Of a stretch of 64,000 nt of DNA, positions 26,913 through 35,357 are shown one piece after another. A program made the translations under genes and the position numbers. Numbering within the stretch: the stretch's first letter is position 1; every line of letters begins with the position of its first letter. This DNA is from Candidatus Gastranaerophilales bacterium (lineage in GTDB: Bacteria; Cyanobacteriota; Vampirovibrionia; Gastranaerophilales; Gastranaerophilaceae), in the NCBI GenBank assembly GCA_944324395.1, contig CALUWC010000007.1:1-64000 (forward strand). The letters run 5' to 3'. Below the pieces are notes generated by a model. It made no database searches, had not been told where the DNA came from, and worked only from the letters and a program-made list of their open reading frames with translations.

Positions 26913-28355
26913 ATGATTAGAAAGCTGTGTATTTTCCTGTTTGTTATTTTTATAGGCTTAAAGTCTTTTGCATTTGAAAATCCTTTTTCAAAGCAGAAAG
27001 ATACACGCTCAAGAGAGTTAAAATATCAATATGAAGTCTTAAAAGAAGATGAAAAAAATAAAATGGAAGGTAAAATATTGAATCTTACCCCTTCCGGCTA
27101 TATGACAGTTGATGAGTATGAAAAAATGTCTGAGTATAAAGACAGATCAACTTTGGAAATTGATGCACCGCATGTACAAACCCCGTCAGATTTTAAATAT
27201 GTTCCAAAGCCTCTCTATCGTATTACGAAATATAATGATCCTCCCGGAAGTCCGGAATTAACTCTTGGTAAAAATTTGTATGCAAATCGCCTTGTAAATA
27301 CGCAAGGAGTGGTATCTCCCGATTTTTCAAAAATGGTATATTCTGCGGTTTATTATTATACGGATAGTGCTTCTGTAGCCAGTGATTTGTTTGTAATACC
27401 TCTGGAGCAGGACGATACGAATTTAAATAAAATATTGAAAGCAAATACAGCCAAACGTTTGCCGGAACCTATTCTGTCTACGGATAAGGAAATTACGAAC
27501 TATGCTTCATTCAGAACTTTGACTCCTGTTGATTTTTCATCTGACGGAACAAAACTTCTTGCTAAATTAAAAATTGGCAGCAGGGAAGATGGTATCTGGC
27601 AGACTAAAATTTATGTGTACGATTTTAACAGAAAACTCAGTTATGATCTTTCTGAAGTTCGGGATGCCGTTGTTTATTTCTGGAAAGAGTATATGGATTT
27701 GAATCTTGATGAAAAGAGGTGGGATATTTATCCGCTTGGATTTTCAAAAAGCGAGCCGTCAAGAATAATTGTGCAGGCTTTTGCTTTTACTGGTGAAGTT
27801 CCTGTATTCTTAGGTACCTGGAGTGTCGATTGGAAAGGAGTTCAGACCAGGCTTGTTTCTTTTGAGAAAAATGTTGACCTGCATATAAGCCAAAACGGCT
27901 ACAAAATTATAAAAGACGGAGTAGAGGCTTATCAAACAGTTGAAAAACAAGAAAAAGTAAAAAAAGATGAAACAAAATATTTGAAGAAAAAATACAAGCA
28001 AGAGCGTAAGCAGCAGATAAAAGAAATAAAAGAGGAGTATGAATATACTGTTAAAGGTTTATATGCTGATTACAAAGATGAATTCAGAGATTATAAAAAA
28101 CTGCGGTCCTTATCCGGAACAACCGAAAGTGTTAAGCTTCAAGAGGCTTATAAACAATATTTAATTGACCAGACTAAAAAAGATATTGAAAAAGCAGAAA
28201 AACAAATAGAGAAAAAGAGAAAAGAAATTGAAAAAATAGACAAAACTCTGGATAAACTCTATGAGCAAACCGGAGATACTTCAAAATACATTCCGGAAGA
28301 AGATGATGACGGTAATTCTCAGGAAGAACACAGCGGAAATTCTATTCAGAGTTGA
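26913..28355 (+). CDS. Secreted protein with C-terminal coiled coil, unknown family
   Basis: This 480-residue protein is not recognised. A Sec signal peptide covers residues 1-20 (cleavage near KSFAFE). Residues about 80-310 contain beta-rich stretches with repeated aspartate turns (VVSPDFSKMVYSAVYYYTD, PVDFSSDGTKLLAKLKIG) that recall TolB/WD40-like propeller blades. Residues about 340-460 are a strongly charged Lys/Glu coiled coil, followed by an acidic tail. It begins 16 bp after the response regulator, so it may be a target or accessory of that system. The ribosome-binding site is weak. It overlaps the convergent GIY-YIG gene by 14 bp. Confidence 0.7.
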   Translation: MIRKLCIFLFVIFIGLKSFAFENPFSKQKDTRSRELKYQYEVLKEDEKNKMEGKILNLTPSGYMTVDEYEKMSEYKDRSTLEIDAPHVQTPSDFKYVPKPLYRITKYNDPPGSPELTLGKNLYANRLVNTQGVVSPDFSKMVYSAVYYYTDSASVASDLFVIPLEQDDTNLNKILKANTAKRLPEPILSTDKEITNYASFRTLTPVDFSSDGTKLLAKLKIGSREDGIWQTKIYVYDFNRKLSYDLSEVRDAVVYFWKEYMDLNLDEKRWDIYPLGFSKSEPSRIIVQAFAFTGEVPVFLGTWSVDWKGVQTRLVSFEKNVDLHISQNGYKIIKDGVEAYQTVEKQEKVKKDETKYLKKKYKQERKQQIKEIKEEYEYTVKGLYADYKDEFRDYKKLRSLSGTTESVKLQEAYKQYLIDQTKKDIEKAEKQIEKKRKEIEKIDKTLDKLYEQTGDTSKYIPEEDDDGNSQEEHSGNSIQS

Positions 28356-28596
28356 TTAGTTGAAGCTTTTGTTTTCTGGTAAGTTTGTGTTTAATTCGAT
28401 ATTCTTCTTTCAGGGCTTCTGATTTGGTTGTAAATTTCTTTTGCCAGAGAATTTTAACAGGTTTATTTACTTTTGTGTATTTTGCACCCTTTCCCTCAAG
28501 GTGTGCCTGAAAACGTTTTTCTACATTATCTGTATATCCGCAATACAGAGTATTTCTTTCTGTTAAAAGGATATATACAAAATGATTATCTTCCAT
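28342..28596 (-). CDS. GIY-YIG nuclease-family protein (UPF0213/YhbQ type)
   Basis: This 84-residue stand-alone GIY-YIG domain has FVYILLTERNTLYCGYTDN (GIY and YIG positions as VYI and YCG), Arg in VEKRFQAHLEGKGAKYT and the catalytic-type Glu in KSEALKEEYRIK. It matches the small UPF0213 group, whose cellular role is not well established; DNA repair or mobile-element origin are both possible. Its 3' end overlaps the preceding convergent gene. Confidence 0.85.
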   Translation of the reverse strand: MEDNHFVYILLTERNTLYCGYTDNVEKRFQAHLEGKGAKYTKVNKPVKILWQKKFTTKSEALKEEYRIKHKLTRKQKLQLINSE

Positions 28597-28656
28597 TCTT
28601 TTATTATATTACATTTTTTTACGTGTTTGGAGACTTTTTGCATAATTTCATATATT

Positions 28657-28665
28657 TGATATAAA
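28657..28665 (+). promoter_or_regulatory. Extended -10 promoter of nadK
   Basis: TGA TATAAA is followed by 8 nt and the ATG at 28674. No Shine-Dalgarno is seen. A poor -35 (TTGCAT) lies 16 bp upstream. Confidence 0.45.
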
Positions 28666-28673
28666 CTAAACAT

Positions 28674-29468
28674 ATGAGTAGAACTTATGCTATATGTTAT
28701 AATCCGTCTATGGATAATTCCATAAATGTTATGGAGAATTTAAAAGACCTTCTTAGTTCAAAGAAGGTAGAGTTTACTTTATTGGATATTGATAGTCTTA
28801 AGTCAGGATTTGATTTTGTTTTTGTGATAGGCGGTGACGGAACAATATTAAAAGCTGCAAGATTTTATTCAAAGTACGGCTCTCCTATTTTTGGTATAAA
28901 CTTAGGGCGTTTGGGTTTTCTTTCTCAGGCATCTGTTGAAAATCTTGAAACTTCCGTAGAACAGATTCTTCTATCTGATTATAATGTAGAAAAAAGAATG
29001 ATGCTCAGGGCTGATGATTATCTGGCATTGAATGATTTTGTTATTAAGGGAGATTTATCCTCCAGAACTTCTAGATTTGCACTTGCGATAAATAATAAAT
29101 TTGTTTGTGAGTATCTGGCAGACGGAATTATTATTTCTACACCGACCGGTTCTACTGCATATAATATGGCTGCAGGCGGTCCTGTTTTATCTCCTGATAT
29201 TGATGCTATTGCAATAACTCCGATTTGTCCGCACACATTTTCTGCCCGCCCGATTGTTGTTTCTTCTGATGACGAAATTAAGATTTTACCGGCAAAAAAT
29301 AATAAGTATACGGTTTCTTCAGACGGTCAGCTAGTGTTTTCTCTATCCGGCGAACTTGTTATTAAAAAAGCTGAATATCGTGCGAATTTGGCATTACTTA
29401 AGAATAATGATTTCTATAATGTTCTGCGTAATAAGCTGCACTGGGGAATATCACCCGCTAGTATTTAA
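28674..29468 (+). CDS. nadK: NAD kinase
   Basis: This 264-residue enzyme phosphorylates NAD to NADP. The GGDGT motif (VIGGDGTILKAAR) supplies the catalytic Asp. Later family blocks are GINLGRLGFLS, DGIIISTPTGSTAYNMAAGGP and ITPICPHTFSARP. The length is standard. It starts without a Shine-Dalgarno from a promoter that almost abuts the ATG. FtsZ follows 146 bp downstream with its own strong ribosome-binding site. Confidence 0.95.
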   Translation: MSRTYAICYNPSMDNSINVMENLKDLLSSKKVEFTLLDIDSLKSGFDFVFVIGGDGTILKAARFYSKYGSPIFGINLGRLGFLSQASVENLETSVEQILLSDYNVEKRMMLRADDYLALNDFVIKGDLSSRTSRFALAINNKFVCEYLADGIIISTPTGSTAYNMAAGGPVLSPDIDAIAITPICPHTFSARPIVVSSDDEIKILPAKNNKYTVSSDGQLVFSLSGELVIKKAEYRANLALLKNNDFYNVLRNKLHWGISPASI

Positions 29469-29614
29469 TTATCAGCTATTTTATATTAATTTTTGTTCAT
29501 AATTTTTGTAAAATTATTGTACTTTTTTTCTATTTAAAATAGTATATTGTTATAATTACGTTATTTGTAGTTATATGTTTTAGGAAAAGTTAATAGTTTT
29601 AAGAGGTAAATAAC

Positions 29615-30784
29615 GTGGAAAATATCGTTTCAGATATCTTTGCAAGAAAAGATGAACCATCAAATGATCAAACTTCAAGATTGGGTGCAAATCCTACAAA
29701 TATAAAAGTAGTCGGAGTCGGCGGCGGCGGCGGAAATGCTGTTAATCGAATGATTCAATCCGGTTTGTCAGGTGTTGAGTTCTGGTTAATGAATACTGAT
29801 TTGCAAGTCCTTGTTAACGGCAAGACGAATAATCGTATTCAATTAGGTTCTTCTTACACTCAAGGTTTGGGTGCCGGCGGTGATCCTTCAGTTGGGGAGA
29901 AAGCTGCGGAAGAGGCTCAGCAGGAAATTACTCAGGCTTTAGAAGGTGCTGATATGGTATTTATTACAGCTGGTATGGGTGGAGGTACCGGTACCGGAGC
30001 TGCTCCTGTTGTTGCTAAAATTGCTAAAGAATTAGGCATTTTAACTATTGCAGTAGTTACAAAACCTTTCTCTTGGGAAGGTAAGAAAAGACAAAATCAG
30101 GCAAATGCCGGTTTGGATAAGCTAAAAGAATCTGTTGATGCTGTAATTATTGTACCTAATGATAAATTGCTGCAAGTTGTTGATAGACAGGTTTCATTGC
30201 AAGAATCATTCATTATTGTAGATGAAGTCTTGTTGAGAGGTGTTCAGGGAATTTCTGATATTATTACTGTTCCGGGCATTATCAATGTCGACTTTGCTGA
30301 TGTGAAGACTGTAATGCAGTCATCAGGTTCTGCATTAATGGGTATCGGCAGAGCTCAAGGCGAAGGCAGAGCTGTCAAAGCTGCTCAACAGGCAATCAAT
30401 TCTCAGTTGCTGGAATCTTCTATAAACGGTGCTTCAGGAGTTATTGTTAATATCACTGGCGGACCGGATATGGGTATCCATGAAATCAGTGACGCTGCTT
30501 CAATTATTCATGATGCAGTTCTTGATGATGCTACTGTTATCATTGGTACTGCTGTTAATGAATCTATTCAGGGTGAAATTCAGATTACTGTTATTGCAAC
30601 TGGTTTTGAATTAAAAAATAATTCAGCTCCTTTGTTTGGAAGTTCCTCTTCCGAATCAGGAGAAGCTAAACCTATGAATGCTGTAGATTTCTTCTCAGGA
30701 GCTTTCAATAACCAGACAAAATCAATTTTGTCTTCAAATAATAACTTTACTAATATTGAAATCCCTGATTTCTTGAAAAGATAA
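29615..30784 (+). CDS. ftsZ: Cell division protein FtsZ (GTG start)
   Basis: This tubulin-like GTPase of 389 residues forms the Z-ring. The N-terminal [13 protein letters not shown] precedes the tubulin signature [10 protein letters not shown]. The T7 catalytic loop region contains [11 protein letters not shown], and the C-terminal peptide [10 protein letters not shown] binds FtsA, ZipA or SepF-type partners. The start is GTG at 29615, behind AAGAGGTAAA. A terminator follows immediately. It is not in a dcw cluster, so its transcription is separate from cell-wall genes. Confidence 0.96.
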   Translation: MENIVSDIFARKDEPSNDQTSRLGANPTNIKVVGVGGGGGNAVNRMIQSGLSGVEFWLMNTDLQVLVNGKTNNRIQLGSSYTQGLGAGGDPSVGEKAAEEAQQEITQALEGADMVFITAGMGGGTGTGAAPVVAKIAKELGILTIAVVTKPFSWEGKKRQNQANAGLDKLKESVDAVIIVPNDKLLQVVDRQVSLQESFIIVDEVLLRGVQGISDIITVPGIINVDFADVKTVMQSSGSALMGIGRAQGEGRAVKAAQQAINSQLLESSINGASGVIVNITGGPDMGIHEISDAASIIHDAVLDDATVIIGTAVNESIQGEIQITVIATGFELKNNSAPLFGSSSSESGEAKPMNAVDFFSGAFNNQTKSILSSNNNFTNIEIPDFLKR

Positions 30785-30810
30785 ATTTATTAAATAGTTT
30801 ATAATTTATA

Positions 30811-30838
30811 AAAGGAGACTGTTTTCAGTCTCCTTTTT
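30811..30838 (+). terminator. Rho-independent terminator of ftsZ
   Basis: An 11-bp stem AAAGGAGACTG/CAGTCTCCTTT with a TTTT loop is followed by a T run. It abuts the stop of the convergent gene. Confidence 0.9.
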
Positions 30839-31628
30839 ACTCGCTAAGGATAGACAAGTTCATGATTTCTATATCATCATAGTCAATATGGTCGCTTGGC
30901 ATAAGATTTTGTCCTGTTTTTATTGTTATTTGATTTCTTTGATTAGGGTTGATTAGACTATTGGGGATTCTTATTCTTTGTCCGTCTCCGTTGATTTGAA
31001 GCTGACCTATCATTTGCCCGTTAAAATATACTTCTGCGGGGCTTGAATATGAGGATTTTATTCTGTTTTGTCCCATTGATTTTGCCAATTGTGTATCCAG
31101 TCCTACAATAGAACCTATTACAAGATAATTAGTACTATTTTTGGCATTATCAGTCATTATGAAATCTTTAGAGTAGTATGGTCCGCTTGATTTAAGACGG
31201 AAATCAGCGGCATTTGCCGAATCTTTTGAAAAACTATCATCTCCAAGGTGTCTTATTTCACTGTCAATTGTAATATCAGTCGGAGCACTTCGTGCTATGG
31301 TTATTTTCATTGGTGAACTCAGGCTTTCATTATTGTTTATTGTTACTGAGAAGGGTCTGTAACCCTCTTTTTCAATATTCATAATTGTCGGCTGGGCAAT
31401 TTGTATCTGCGGGAGTTCAAAATTCCCGTTTGCATCTGAGTAGGTTCTGTAATTTTTTTGCGGAATGCTTACTTTTGCAAATTCGACCCCTTGTTTTGTT
31501 TGAGCATCAATAATCTGATTGCTTTCCTGTTGTCCAACTTTTGAAACCCCGCCTGTGAATATTTCACAAAAAGCAGGATTAACAAGTAATAGACATAACA
31601 TAATTGTGTAAATCGCTTTCTTCGTCAT
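30837..31628 (-). CDS. Secreted protein with carboxypeptidase-regulatory-like domain
   Basis: This 263-residue exported protein has a signal peptide at residues 1-21 (LLVNPAFCE). Residues about 38-110 form a CarboxypepD_reg-like beta-sandwich (IIDAQTKQGVEFAKVSIPQ, YSDANGNFELPQI, MNIEKEGYRPFSVTI), usually a surface-exposed carbohydrate or protein binding module. The remaining 150 residues are unassigned, with an all-beta look and a DGQRIRIPNSLINPN segment. No anchor motif is seen apart from the N-terminal signal. A Cys right at the predicted cleavage point could support a lipoprotein reading, but the lipobox is imperfect. Confidence 0.65.
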   Translation of the reverse strand: MTKKAIYTIMLCLLLVNPAFCEIFTGGVSKVGQQESNQIIDAQTKQGVEFAKVSIPQKNYRTYSDANGNFELPQIQIAQPTIMNIEKEGYRPFSVTINNNESLSSPMKITIARSAPTDITIDSEIRHLGDDSFSKDSANAADFRLKSSGPYYSKDFIMTDNAKNSTNYLVIGSIVGLDTQLAKSMGQNRIKSSYSSPAEVYFNGQMIGQLQINGDGQRIRIPNSLINPNQRNQITIKTGQNLMPSDHIDYDDIEIMNLSILSE

Positions 31629-31710
31629 ATTGATGTTATCTGTGATTGTATAATAATTTTTAATCCCATGATTGCTATATAAAGATTGCTATTATAAAAA
31701 TTAAAAGTTC

Positions 31711-31741
31711 TTGAAAAATAATATTTTTTTGTTATTATAAT
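31711..31741 (+). promoter_or_regulatory. Promoter of tRNA-Leu
   Basis: TTGAAA is followed by overlapping -10 candidates TATTAT (16-bp spacer) and TATAAT (19-bp spacer), about 19 nt upstream of the mature tRNA 5' end. Confidence 0.5.
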
Positions 31742-31759
31742 CCTATAGCAAATAAATAT

Positions 31760-31848
31760 GCCGATGTGATGGAATTGGTAGACGTGCTAGACTCAAAATC
31801 TTGTGAGGTTCAACCCTCGTGCCGGTTCGACCCCGGCCATCGGCACCA
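31760..31848 (+). tRNA. tRNA-Leu (anticodon CAA), CCA encoded
   Basis: The acceptor arm GCCGATG/CATCGGC is perfect. The D arm has TTGGTAGAC, typical of tRNA-Leu. The anticodon loop CTCAAAA places CAA at 31794-31796. A long variable arm follows, then the T arm GCCGGTTCGACCCCGGC and an encoded CCA. The anticodon stem CTAGA/TCTTG has one T-T mismatch (second pair). The total length is 89 nt. Confidence 0.95.
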
Positions 31849-31852
31849 TTTT

Positions 31853-31880
31853 AAGAACCTAAAAAGGTTCTTTTTATTTT
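31853..31880 (+). terminator. Rho-independent terminator after tRNA-Leu
   Basis: AAGAACCT, AAAA and AGGTTCTT form an 8-bp stem, followed by TTTATTTT. Confidence 0.85.
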
Positions 31881-31905
31881 TAGTATTGGGGATTTACTAT
31901 TTTAT

Positions 31906-33456
31906 ATGTTGATATTTAATACATGTTCTTTTGAAAATAAACAATATTTTAATCATAAAAATCACCCGTCATCGGTTTCTTTTGGTTACAAATTACCGAA
32001 AACTCCCGTTGAAGATATAAGAAACATTCCTCATTTACGGTGCGGCTGCTGCGGAAATTTAACATTCAACTTATCTGAAGTCTCAGGATTAGTAGAAAGG
32101 TTTGCAGCGGGGTCAAAAAGAGCACTTGAAAGTAGTTTTCTTACCCCTTTTCGTGGTACTGACGCGTTTAATTTTCTTAAGCAGTTATCTGCTATGGCTC
32201 CTAAAGTTCCAATAACAAAGCTTGTTTCAACTCCGGAAAATATTAATATGATAAAAGTTCTTCCTCAGAATGTACAACTTTATATATCGAAAATAGTACT
32301 TTTATCCGAATCAATTACGGTTAATGCTCCTGGAGTTATGAAGCGTTTAACTCCGTATTATGAATGGTATAATAATTATAATAAAGAGATTTTAAGCACA
32401 TTGAACATTTATTCTCAAAAATATCCAAAGAAATCATTTGTTGAAATCTTTAATATGCCTGATGTTATTATTCATCATTCTAATGCCTATAATGCGAACA
32501 AAAATGCTGAGTTTAGCCAGAGAATAGCAATTTTTAAAGCATTAAAGAATTTATATCCGCAAATGTCCTCTTCGGAAATAAAAAGTATTCAAAAAATTAA
32601 TTCAACTGTTCTGGAAATTCTTAATAACTCGTATTATAAACCGCATATTAAGAAATTACTTATTGAAGATTTATATAATTCTTTTGCCGATACTTTACAA
32701 GACAAATCTTTGAAAAATGAGATTAATAATTTAATTTCAAGAATTCCTTGCGGAGAAAGCAATATTGTACATTCGTTTATTTACAATTTTGTTAAAGAAA
32801 ACAAGACTGATATGGATCTTGTCAGATATTTTGTAGAAGAATTGCGGGCTACTTTCGAACACATTGTTGCTAAAAGTAAAAAAGGTACTGACGAGCCTTC
32901 AAATGGTATTATGCTTTGCAAACAATGTAATAACGAGAGAGCCGATATTCCGTATCCGCAGTTTTTAAAAGTTCACCCCGAGATGAAATCTAATCTTCAA
33001 AAGCAGATAAATAAGGTAATAACATTTATTAAGCATGGAAAACTTATCGGATATGATAATTATCCGGAAGAAGTCAAACCGGTGCTGCTAAATGCTTCAG
33101 ATAATTTTTTGAAAATAAGAATCCGCAATTTGCTCAAATATAGACAGCAAAACGCATTAACAGCTTATGAAAATTCTGAATCTGAGTATCAGCACGTGCT
33201 TCAAAATTTTGATGATAGAGTCGAAAAACTTACTGATTTAGATGTTAAAATCCAAAAGTTAAAAAGCGAACTTTCTGCAATGAAAAAAGAACGGCAAATT
33301 ATGGCTAAAAAGGTTAATGAATCAAGAGAAAGTCGTGATTATACAAAAACCGCAATGGAGACAAATAAAATTGCTCTTGCAGATGCTAAAGCCAGACTTG
33401 CTGCAGATGAGGAATTGAATAAATCCGCCAGGTATAAAAAGTCTAAAAATATTTAA
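31906..33456 (+). CDS. HNH-like protein with a ~270-residue insertion, SFG-type N-terminus
   Basis: This 516-residue protein is not assigned to a named family. The N-terminal segment contains VSFGYKLP. C46 and C49 (RCGCCGNLTF) form one half of a zinc pair. The other half is at C338/C341 in FEHIVAKSKKGTDEPSNGIMLCKQCNNERAD. That stretch looks like an HNH nuclease core: H319 in EHIVAKS, the N of SNGIML, and a CxxCN hairpin. The two halves are split by a helical region of about 270 residues. The last 100 residues form a coiled coil (KKERQIMAKKVNESRESRDY). No signal peptide is seen, and the start lacks a Shine-Dalgarno. Nuclease activity is a possibility, not shown. Confidence 0.65.
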   Translation: MLIFNTCSFENKQYFNHKNHPSSVSFGYKLPKTPVEDIRNIPHLRCGCCGNLTFNLSEVSGLVERFAAGSKRALESSFLTPFRGTDAFNFLKQLSAMAPKVPITKLVSTPENINMIKVLPQNVQLYISKIVLLSESITVNAPGVMKRLTPYYEWYNNYNKEILSTLNIYSQKYPKKSFVEIFNMPDVIIHHSNAYNANKNAEFSQRIAIFKALKNLYPQMSSSEIKSIQKINSTVLEILNNSYYKPHIKKLLIEDLYNSFADTLQDKSLKNEINNLISRIPCGESNIVHSFIYNFVKENKTDMDLVRYFVEELRATFEHIVAKSKKGTDEPSNGIMLCKQCNNERADIPYPQFLKVHPEMKSNLQKQINKVITFIKHGKLIGYDNYPEEVKPVLLNASDNFLKIRIRNLLKYRQQNALTAYENSESEYQHVLQNFDDRVEKLTDLDVKIQKLKSELSAMKKERQIMAKKVNESRESRDYTKTAMETNKIALADAKARLAADEELNKSARYKKSKNI

Positions 33457-34109
33457 TTTTTCATAAGTTTATTTTTTACGTGTATTGTTAGTGTCGGGAA
33501 TAGTGCATCTCTGCTTCCAAAATGAGAATATACGTAGTTCCCTGCCTTTGGTATTTCAAAAATGCTATGTATCAATTCGTCTTGTTTTTGGTATTTTTCA
33601 AGCTGGTATTTATAGTATGTTTCATCGGTATCGTTTACCAGCATAAATGATTTTGGTTTGAAATATGGTTTAAATATCGTAATTTCTCCGTTTGTAAAAT
33701 CTGATACTTTTATGATATCTATTTCCGGAAATAATTCTTTTATTTGTTCTTCATTTAATTCTGTTTGGTTGAATTTATCATTTTCGAACATAAGTTTGAA
33801 AAATTTTAATTTGTGCATGTTATATCCGAATAATTGGTTGTTATGTATAAATTCAAGTGTGGTATCTGTGTCATAAAGAGCTTTATCTTTTTCGTAAATT
33901 GAAAATCCGCCGCTTCCGTATGTAATACGTTTGATAAAAGTTATTTTGTTTTCATCACTGCAATTATCTCCCCAGATTTGGCTTTCCGGACAATATTTAA
34001 CTTGCTGTTCTTCTTTTATGATACTATCAGTTAAATCCTGGCTGTAATTATAAGCAAATGCTGTATTTGCACTCAGTAATACTATTGCAAGTATAATAAA
34101 TCTTTTCAT
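33453..34109 (-). CDS. Secreted protein of unknown function
   Basis: This 218-residue protein has a clear signal peptide (residues 1-20, MKRFIILAIVLLSANTAFA). The ATG at 34109 lies behind GGAGG and is preferred over the 12-codon longer ORF. The mature part has two cysteines close together (CPESQIWGDNC) and no recognised domain. It overlaps the convergent HNH-like gene by 4 bp. Confidence 0.7.
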   Translation of the reverse strand: MKRFIILAIVLLSANTAFAYNYSQDLTDSIIKEEQQVKYCPESQIWGDNCSDENKITFIKRITYGSGGFSIYEKDKALYDTDTTLEFIHNNQLFGYNMHKLKFFKLMFENDKFNQTELNEEQIKELFPEIDIIKVSDFTNGEITIFKPYFKPKSFMLVNDTDETYYKYQLEKYQKQDELIHSIFEIPKAGNYVYSHFGSRDALFPTLTIHVKNKLMKN

Positions 34110-34278
34110 ATAACCTCCATAAACTCCATATAGAAATAATAACATCTTAAAGTTGTATTTCTATTATCTTTTTACAAAAATATACAAATTATTATATATT
34201 CATATAAAATTTTTTACTGTATATCAATATTAACAATTTGTCTAATTTAAGATTTTATTTTCTTATTAGTATGTTTAT

Positions 34279-34452
34279 ATGAATAAAAAACTAACATTTA
34301 TACTATTATCTCTGATACTTTTAATTGCTTACATTGATCTTATTGACAGCTGCAGACAAATTGATTTGGCTATTGAGGATTCTGTCCGTTCCAAAGTCAA
34401 TTTAATTGAGCATGTTGATTATTCAAGCATGATATTCAAATATCCCGACTAA
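34279..34452 (+). CDS. Small hydrophobic protein, 57 residues
   Basis: This short ORF encodes MNKKLTFILLSLILL and then IAYIDLIDS, a basic start and one membrane helix, followed by about 32 polar residues. It fills an otherwise empty interval, and its stop interlocks with the stop of the convergent gene, as other convergent pairs here do. No Shine-Dalgarno is visible. No homolog is recognised. Confidence 0.45.
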   Translation: MNKKLTFILLSLILLIAYIDLIDSCRQIDLAIEDSVRSKVNLIEHVDYSSMIFKYPD

Positions 34453-35312
34453 AATTCAAATATAAAATCCTCAGTGTTTGTTGTGTTATTAGTATTTGAA
34501 TTCTCTTCTTCCAGATCTTTTAGTATTTTAGGTTGAGAAAGCTTATCAAGGGCATTCGGCATAAATTGTTTAACATCTTCTTCGGCAGCTCCTTGACCAG
34601 CCTGATTGTCTTGATTTTTAATTTCAAAAGTACGTACGTCTTTCGGGAAAAATCTCAAGTGAACATTTTGGCTGATATTTTGTGATACGTTTGTTCTGAA
34701 GTATTGTTTAATTTTTTCAAGATGTGAGGCAGCTTGGGCTTGATTTAATGCCAGAAAATATCCGTTTGAATCGGAAACGGTTTTATTGTATTTGCTGCTC
34801 CACATAACTACATTATTAACATTGTCGGTTAGAACAGCAGTAGTTGTCATATTAAATGGGTAGGTAATTTTGAATGCACTTGATATCTCAAGAACTTCCC
34901 ATAGACCTCTTCTTGTTGCGGATCTGTCAGTGATAGCATAGCAAGATATTACAATAACTGATTTTACACCGAATTCTTGAGAAATTTTTTGCAGAGTTTG
35001 AAAATCGATTTTTTCTGTTTCCTCAAATGTTTTTAGCATATTGCGGGTTTCTTCTTTCATTTGAGGATTTGCTTCCAGTTTGCTGCGAACCTGAGCAAGC
35101 GGAATTGCACTCATGTTTTTATATGAATTTATGTCCTGAATTACATAATTGGCTGCAATTTCAGAGGGTTCAGGGAAGCAGAAATAATTATCGCATACAT
35201 TAAATATTTCTGTTGGTAATACCAGCAAATCAAATTGTACAGCCTCTGCTCTCCCTACAAATCCAAACAGTAAAAAAACTGTAAATAATACTTTATAAAT
35301 AACCTTTTTCAT
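34449..35312 (-). CDS. Exported protein, possible CsgG/LpoB-like fold
   Basis: This 287-residue protein has a signal peptide (residues 1-24, ending GRAEA). Mature residues about 25-210 have the layout of CsgG/LpoB-type periplasmic proteins: a VQFDLLVLPTEIF strand, a helix with a long linker, FGVKSVIVISCYAITD, and NNVVMWSSKYNKTVSD. The tail is Asn/Glu rich. The assignment to that fold is weak. The ATG at 35312 is chosen because a signal peptide starts there and a TATAAT lies 6 nt upstream; the longer ORF to 35384 would run through that promoter and into the divergent gene. Confidence 0.6.
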   Translation of the reverse strand: MKKVIYKVLFTVFLLFGFVGRAEAVQFDLLVLPTEIFNVCDNYFCFPEPSEIAANYVIQDINSYKNMSAIPLAQVRSKLEANPQMKEETRNMLKTFEETEKIDFQTLQKISQEFGVKSVIVISCYAITDRSATRRGLWEVLEISSAFKITYPFNMTTTAVLTDNVNNVVMWSSKYNKTVSDSNGYFLALNQAQAASHLEKIKQYFRTNVSQNISQNVHLRFFPKDVRTFEIKNQDNQAGQGAAEEDVKQFMPNALDKLSQPKILKDLEEENSNTNNTTNTEDFIFEF

Positions 35313-35318
35313 ATTTTG

Positions 35319-35327
35319 ATTATAGCA
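35319..35327 (-). promoter_or_regulatory. Extended -10 promoter, leaderless start of 35312 gene
   Basis: On the minus strand TGC TATAAT is followed by 6 nt and ATG, with no Shine-Dalgarno. It faces a second such promoter 15 bp away. Confidence 0.6.
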
Positions 35328-35342
35328 TAATTTCAGATAATA

Positions 35343-35351
35343 TGGTATAAT
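35343..35351 (+). promoter_or_regulatory. Extended -10 promoter, leaderless start of 35358 gene
   Basis: TGG TATAAT is followed by 6 nt and ATG at 35358. There is no Shine-Dalgarno. The predicted transcription start is the A of ATG. Confidence 0.6.
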
Positions 35352-35357
35352 ATTCTT

